A stretch of DNA of 64,000 nucleotides, from positions 21,360,791 through 21,424,790 of the forward strand of contig CM043013.1 of the NCBI GenBank assembly GCA_023678885.1. The letters are read 5' to 3'. A model generated the notes under the pieces. It was given only the letters and a program-made list of their open reading frames with translations, was not told the origin of the DNA and did not search any database. A program made the position numbers and the translations under genes. Positions 59,432 through 64,000 of the stretch are shown here, piece by piece. This DNA comes from Pogostemon cablin (lineage: Eukaryota > Streptophyta > Magnoliopsida > Lamiales > Lamiaceae). Each line of letters starts with the position of its first letter. Within the stretch, counting starts at the first letter, position 1.

Positions 59432-61066
59432 TGATTAGCCATAATATAGTGGGCATGACCAATTAAAGAAATTATCGAACCACAGGGAGGAAGGTACTAG
59501 AGTTTAAGCGATCTCAAGTTTATCGTGATTTTATAAGGACGACGGAAGAGAGGATAGGAGCAAATGAATGCAATTATGCTAAAGCAAGAAATAAAGATAA
59601 AATGAATGCAAAGATAAGATGGTTCCAAATGATGCAAGGATGAGATTAACAACAATCATGGCATAGATAATTAAGTAATTATGCAATTAATTCTAATCTC
59701 TCATGGACAAGGTATAAAAGCGATCACTAATTCCACCTAAACTCTCTCTCGAGATGGATAGGATGTAGGCCCTCAACAAGGCTCCCAAATGCACATAGGA
59801 TCGAGACAATAGCAAACACCTCCCACTAGGTACTAATTACTCTATGAGTTCCCTAATTAGGTACTAAATCATAAGCAATATCCCCTTTTAAGGTACTATG
59901 AATTCACTAATTGTTTGGGTCTCCTCATTTAATCAACCAACCTCTCGATTAAGCTAATCAAATGTTCTATCAAAGGGTTCTAAAATCTAGAAGGATATCT
60001 CTATCTCATTCTAAATTAATGCACATGAAGTGTATGATGAAATGATTCAATGAACTATCCTAAACACATAATTGATTTCTCAATCTAATCACATGCCCAT
60101 GACAATTAATCACACAAATCATCATATACATCAAGCAATCAACAATCAATGATAGAAATAACACAAAGCCCATTCAAGATTAAAATCAATTTGCATAAAA
60201 ACTAAATTATCCAACACCAATCATGGAGCTAATCTCACAAAGGAGATTAGCCTCTCATATCCATAAGAAAATTAACATAGACATTAAGATCCTTACAAAA
60301 CATGATCAATTTATAAAGAAATGCACAAAAATTAGAATTAGATTCCCCCTTTGAAGTGCTCCAATGGAGATCTCCTTCTTCTTCTTGTGATCTCACTCTC
60401 CCTTGCTTCCTTGATCACTTGGATGGTGGATTTGATGGAGGGGATCAAGTGTAGATGGGTGGATGAAGAATGGATGAAGATGATGGTGGAAAATGGAAGA
60501 AATGGTGTGTGATGTGTGTGGGGAAGGTGAAATTTCGGATTTTTTTATAAAATATGAATGGAGGGGTATTTATACTCCTTGGGAGGCTTCTAGAAGGATT
60601 CTGATTTTTTTCTGATCCCTGACACGACACGAGTCGTGTGGCGCAACACGGGTCGTGTGCTGCAACACGAATCGAGCTCCGCAACACGGCCAAGTGGTGG
60701 TCGTGTTGGATGAATAGATGTTGCCGCACGGCCATTCTGGACAGGCCCGTGCTAGCTACACGAGTCGTGCACTGCGACACGGCTCGTGCCACCGACACGG
60801 CCAGTCGTGTTGCTGCTGCCCTGTTTCCTTCACTGTTTTGGCTCGTTCTCCCTCGTTTCAACTCCAAATTGAGATCCGCTTTTTCCTACATCTTCCTTAT
60901 CCTATTTAGCATCAAATAAAAAGTGAAAATAGTAGGTTTAAGCTCATTCACACACATTTCCATGAAAACACAAAACACAACCAAATAACACATAAAATAC
61001 GGATAAAAATAATACGAAAACACATATAAAAAGACACTAAAATCTAGGTGAAAATATCACTCATCA
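59432..61066 (-). repeat. 3' LTR of the Athila-like element (1635 bp)
   Basis: In element orientation it starts TGATGAGTGATATTTTCACC and ends TATTATGGCTAATCA. The TATA box (GGAGTATAAATACC) is at 60568-60574, with a word array immediately upstream. It shares its opening with the solo LTR at 31937-33807. Confidence 0.85.
60621..60811 (-). repeat. U3 word array, ACACGAGTCGTGT type
   Basis: Palindromic ACACGAGTCGTGT and half-words CAACACGGG, ACACGGCC, TCGTGTTG recur about ten times in 190 bp, starting about 47 bp upstream of the TATA box. It occupies the same place as the AACTCGAGTTG words of the LTR at 31937 and the GGTTCGACC words of the LTR at 25368. Confidence 0.87.
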
Positions 61067-63202
61067 CACCCCCAAACTTAAAGTGTTGTGCGTCCTCGCA
61101 CAACGAAAATGATAAACCATGAAGAGTGATTTTCACCTAGGAAAAAACTAAACGAACATAAGTAATAACACATCAATAGCAATAAGAATTACAAACTATG
61201 CTAAGGCATCCTACATCAATAAAATCATAACATGAGAAATTAACAAGTTCAATCAAAAGAGAATAAAGTGTAATATAGTCCCTTTTAGTCCAAGCCTTAC
61301 ATAGGTTATAAATTTCACTCAACACTCTTTAAAGTAGGTAAATCAACACTCATCAATTGATTGGCTTGACTCGCTATAAGCTTGCTCGTGGACTACATTC
61401 ACAAACCGCCAAAGTTTCCATTAATGATCAAAAAGGTCTTTCATTAAGGATGTAATGATAGGCTCTTTGGTAGGGTATGGAAGATATGGATAATAGTGAC
61501 TAAGCAAGTGTAAGTAATCGAAGAGATGACCAATTTCTCCAACTTCTCCACTTTTCTTTCTTCCTTTCTTGTCTTTGGCACTCACAAGCTCTACTCATCA
61601 ACTTTCCTTGGATTTCTTGAGCTTCTTATGATTCATGCTTCCTTCTTTGGATTTTTAAGTACTTGAGCATATTGTTATTGCTTTGCTCATTTTCTTGTTT
61701 TGGGGTTGCATGTCCATTCTTTCTTGTGCTCTTTTTCATCCTTTTTCTTGCTTGTTTACCCTTTTCTTTTTTTCTTTTTCTTCTTTATCAAACCTTTCTA
61801 GTTACCATCTCCTCAATCACTCACACAAATGGTATATATGTAAGGCTTAAGTGGGTAATCATGGCTTGTAATGTGCTTATATCACAATAAATAGGCTTTA
61901 AGGCTCAAAGTGGTTGACTAGGGATGATGTTCATGGTAGGAAAATATAAGGTAATGACTATAATAACAAGGATGGCCTTAGATCATGTCACTAATCTCCA
62001 CAAATTGGGCTCGTTCCTATAGTCCTTGAGCAAGTTCTAACTTATCAAACACAACCAATCCACTCATGAAGAAAAATACCATGTATGCACGGTTGAGGCT
62101 CAAACGCTCACAAGCTTGTGCTCGGACCTTAAGAAACTTATTACACCACATCCATCTCAAAATTGAACAAGTTAAGTAAAACATGTCACAATTCGAAAGT
62201 GTTGAGATTCTTAATCATAACTTGTCATCACTTACTACCACAACATATCATCACTCATATTCAAGAATGACTCACAACCTCCCTAAACAAACCACCAAAC
62301 ATACCAAGACAAAAATAAGAAAACACACAAAACATAAAATAAGGACTCAACAAACAATAAACAAAACAAAAACACATAACATGCAAGAATAAAAATCACC
62401 ATCATTAAACAATGAAGCACACATTCAAATCATCCATAAACAATGTAAGCTCACAATCATCCCAACCTTGATTGAAAAGAAAATCCTAACTAATGAAAAT
62501 AAACATCCCAAAAAACATAACACATGAAGTAGCATGCTAATCACATCAATACAAATCAAATCAAATTATGCTAAGCACATAAAAGTGGTAGGGTGTAGAA
62601 TGAACTCCCTCAATAAGCATTTGATAGTGGAAGTTGTTAGCTCCGAGCTCAATTTGTGCTTCCAATACCCTTCATACATGCTCATCAAAACCATTAGCTC
62701 AACAATTTCATTAAAAATATGGACTATCATGCACTTCAACACGACCAATCATACCAAAATCAAACCAATGCTCATGAGAAAAATTTTAAAATTAGCTCAA
62801 AAATACGAAAAGTATATGCTTTCAAGACAAAGTATGTCACACCACGCCATATCCCCCCAAACTTAAATTGAAACAAGAGTTTCGAGGTAAGTTTGCAAAA
62901 AGTGGTGTGACTTACTTTCACACTTCAAATCAAGCACTTATCGTATCTTGAAAACTCATTCTTCTCACAAGCACGATCCACCTACAAGGCCAAAATGCAA
63001 GAAACAACAAATCCATATAAAAATACGAAAACACATATAAAAAGACACTAAAATCTAGGTGAAAATATCACTCATCATGCATAAAATGAGCTTCTTGCAT
63101 GATGTTGTGTGAACTTGATCGAAGATCTTATTATCGAAAATTCATAAAAGCTTGATCAAATGTGAGTACAACAAAAATCAACTTGCTAACACTCCACCTA
63201 GA

Positions 63203-63656
63203 TAATATGAAGCTTTAAAGACGCTTTACTACACAGTTCAAAGAGAAGTTAATGCGTTTAATGGTCTCTACAACAAAAAAATTGAGATTTTGAACAGTGG
63301 TTATAATGACGCCGATATACTAATGGAGGTGCTGAAATTATGGTCAAGTACTCACAATAATAGATCTTTTAATCATTTGGGGATGTGGAATATACTACGT
63401 ATGAGTCACAGGTGGCGTAATCAACAAGCTCGTGATCATCGCAAAAAGAAAAAGACCAAAATTTCCTTTGTAGGGGCGTATACATCATATTGAATAATGA
63501 AGATGATATTGAAGACCGTGTTCATCCAATCGGGCAAAAGGTGGTAAAACGAATGGAGAAAGAAAAATCTAAGAATGAGTATGAAGAGATGAAATATATC
63601 ATTAATCAAAATATGAAGGATTATAAAACCATTGCAAATAAAAAACTAGAAGAGAT
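63203..63656 (+). pseudogene. PIF/Harbinger-type ORF1-like fragment (SANT/Myb-like region and C-terminal part)
   Basis: Frame from about 63203 to 63492 reads AFNGLYNKKIEILNSGYNDA and GMWNILRMSHRWRN, the pattern of the SANT-like domain of plant PIF/Harbinger ORF1 proteins (often annotated as glutathione S-transferase T3-like or NAM-associated). After a frame change near 63490 a lysine- and glutamate-rich C-terminal part (HPIGQKVVKRMEKEK) continues to the LTR start at 63660. These proteins normally help the transposase to bind DNA. This copy cannot make the whole protein. Confidence 0.65.
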
Positions 63657-63659
63657 GAG

Positions 63660-64000
63660 TGATAGGGGTTTTCTCAACACACAAATTAATCCTCAAGTAT
63701 AAGGATATCAATTGTAGTCGCGAAGATGACCAAGTTACAATATCGAACCCACGGGATGGTTAAATATCAATTTCGTTATATTCTAGTATACTTTAGACTA
63801 TGTTTGGTAATTGTAAAGGTTTAAGGAATAATGACTTCTAATCGAAATAGCAAAAAGAAATAGTAAGAGTAGAGAAAAGTGAGTTGTGATCAAGAAGAAT
63901 AGTAGGTAGTTCGTCGGGTCATCCAGTTTCACTAGCAATTCGTATTTTCATGTGATGGTGTCCGACTCTGCCCTGTGGTTTGTGGACGCATCACTAGACC
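63660..64000 (-). repeat. Athila-like LTR, running off the right edge
   Basis: Begins TGATAGGGGTTTTCTCAACA and follows the LTR at 25368-25710 closely, including 'tcgaacccacgggatgg' and 'tgtccgactctgccctgtgg'. The sequence left of it is not a primer site but the PIF/Harbinger-like gene, so this should be the outer (3' LTR) end of an element inserted there, with the rest outside the window. Confidence 0.75.

Larger units (their letters stand above)
59432..63077 (-). mobile_element. Athila-like LTR element, 5' LTR and coding part deleted
   Basis: TGCAT target duplications at 59427-59431 and 63078-63082. The 3' LTR (59432-61066, 1635 bp) is complete; next to it is the polypurine-like TTTGGGGGTG (61067-61078 read on the minus strand). 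The internal region (61079-63016) has no gag-pol domain, only A+T-rich sequence with a second TTTGGGGGG-type tract near 62855. At the right, 63017-63077 is the first 61 bp of the 5' LTR, identical to 61006-61066. The 5' LTR remainder, primer site and coding part are gone. Confidence 0.82.

Noticed and set aside
60445..60919. Frames on both strands over the ACACGAGTCGTGT array
   Set aside because: Same reason: palindromic words give open frames on both strands; no domain.

Overview
The window reads as nuclear DNA from a flowering plant. It has two complete intron-containing plant genes with GT-AG introns (a RIPK-type receptor-like cytoplasmic kinase and an aleurain-type vacuolar cysteine protease). 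The rest is mostly A+T-rich transposon debris: Ty3/gypsy elements of the Tat and Athila lineages, a copia-type remnant, hAT, MULE, PIF/Harbinger and Stowaway-like DNA elements, and an endogenous caulimovirid. The repeat style suggests an asterid such as a Lamiales species, but that is a weak inference.

Layout. 1-3.0 kb: unclassified A+T-rich sequence with two TA microsatellites and a diffuse GTGATAA-type repeat. 3.0-5.9 kb (-): five-exon kinase gene. 6.5-20.7 kb (-): complete but defective 14.15-kb Tat-lineage retrotransposon with LTRs of 1107 and 1096 bp, ACATT target duplications, dual RNase H and a decayed antisense spliced plant-mobile-domain gene. 20.9-22.7 kb: Stowaway-like MITEs. 22.7-27.0 kb (-): truncated Athila-type element. 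27.3-29.7 kb (-): internally deleted copia-type element with TACAT duplications. 30.4-33.9 kb: hAT-like element with 8-bp duplications, carrying a nested solo LTR. 34.1-34.6 kb: two MITEs just upstream of the protease gene. 35.1-38.6 kb (+): eight-exon aleurain-like gene. 39.2-56.6 kb: a duplicated A+T-rich repeat flanking a rearranged endogenous caulimovirid array (40.65-54.88 kb), which has two tandem minus-strand units and a 2.3-kb inverted arm. 55.4-56.0 kb: MULE-like insertion. 57-64 kb: MITE, a decayed ORF, and PIF/Harbinger ORF1-like fragments split by a partly deleted LTR element; a second LTR runs off the right edge.

How the parts relate. The two host genes are independent. The kinase should act in immune or developmental signalling at the plasma membrane, and the protease in the vacuole. 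The retroelements and viral copies are all broken in frame, except that one viral RT copy carries an in-frame 1008-bp deletion and some viral ORFs are still long.

Most unusual patterns: (1) three related Athila-like LTRs each carry an array of short inverted-symmetry words just upstream of the TATA box; the words differ between LTRs, and one element repeats its own vocabulary in its gag-protease linker; (2) the viral locus is a near-perfect 2.3-kb inverted repeat that could form long dsRNA; (3) the Tat element carries an antisense, spliced PMD-type gene with two satellite-like arrays beside it. All coordinates and alignments were made by eye.
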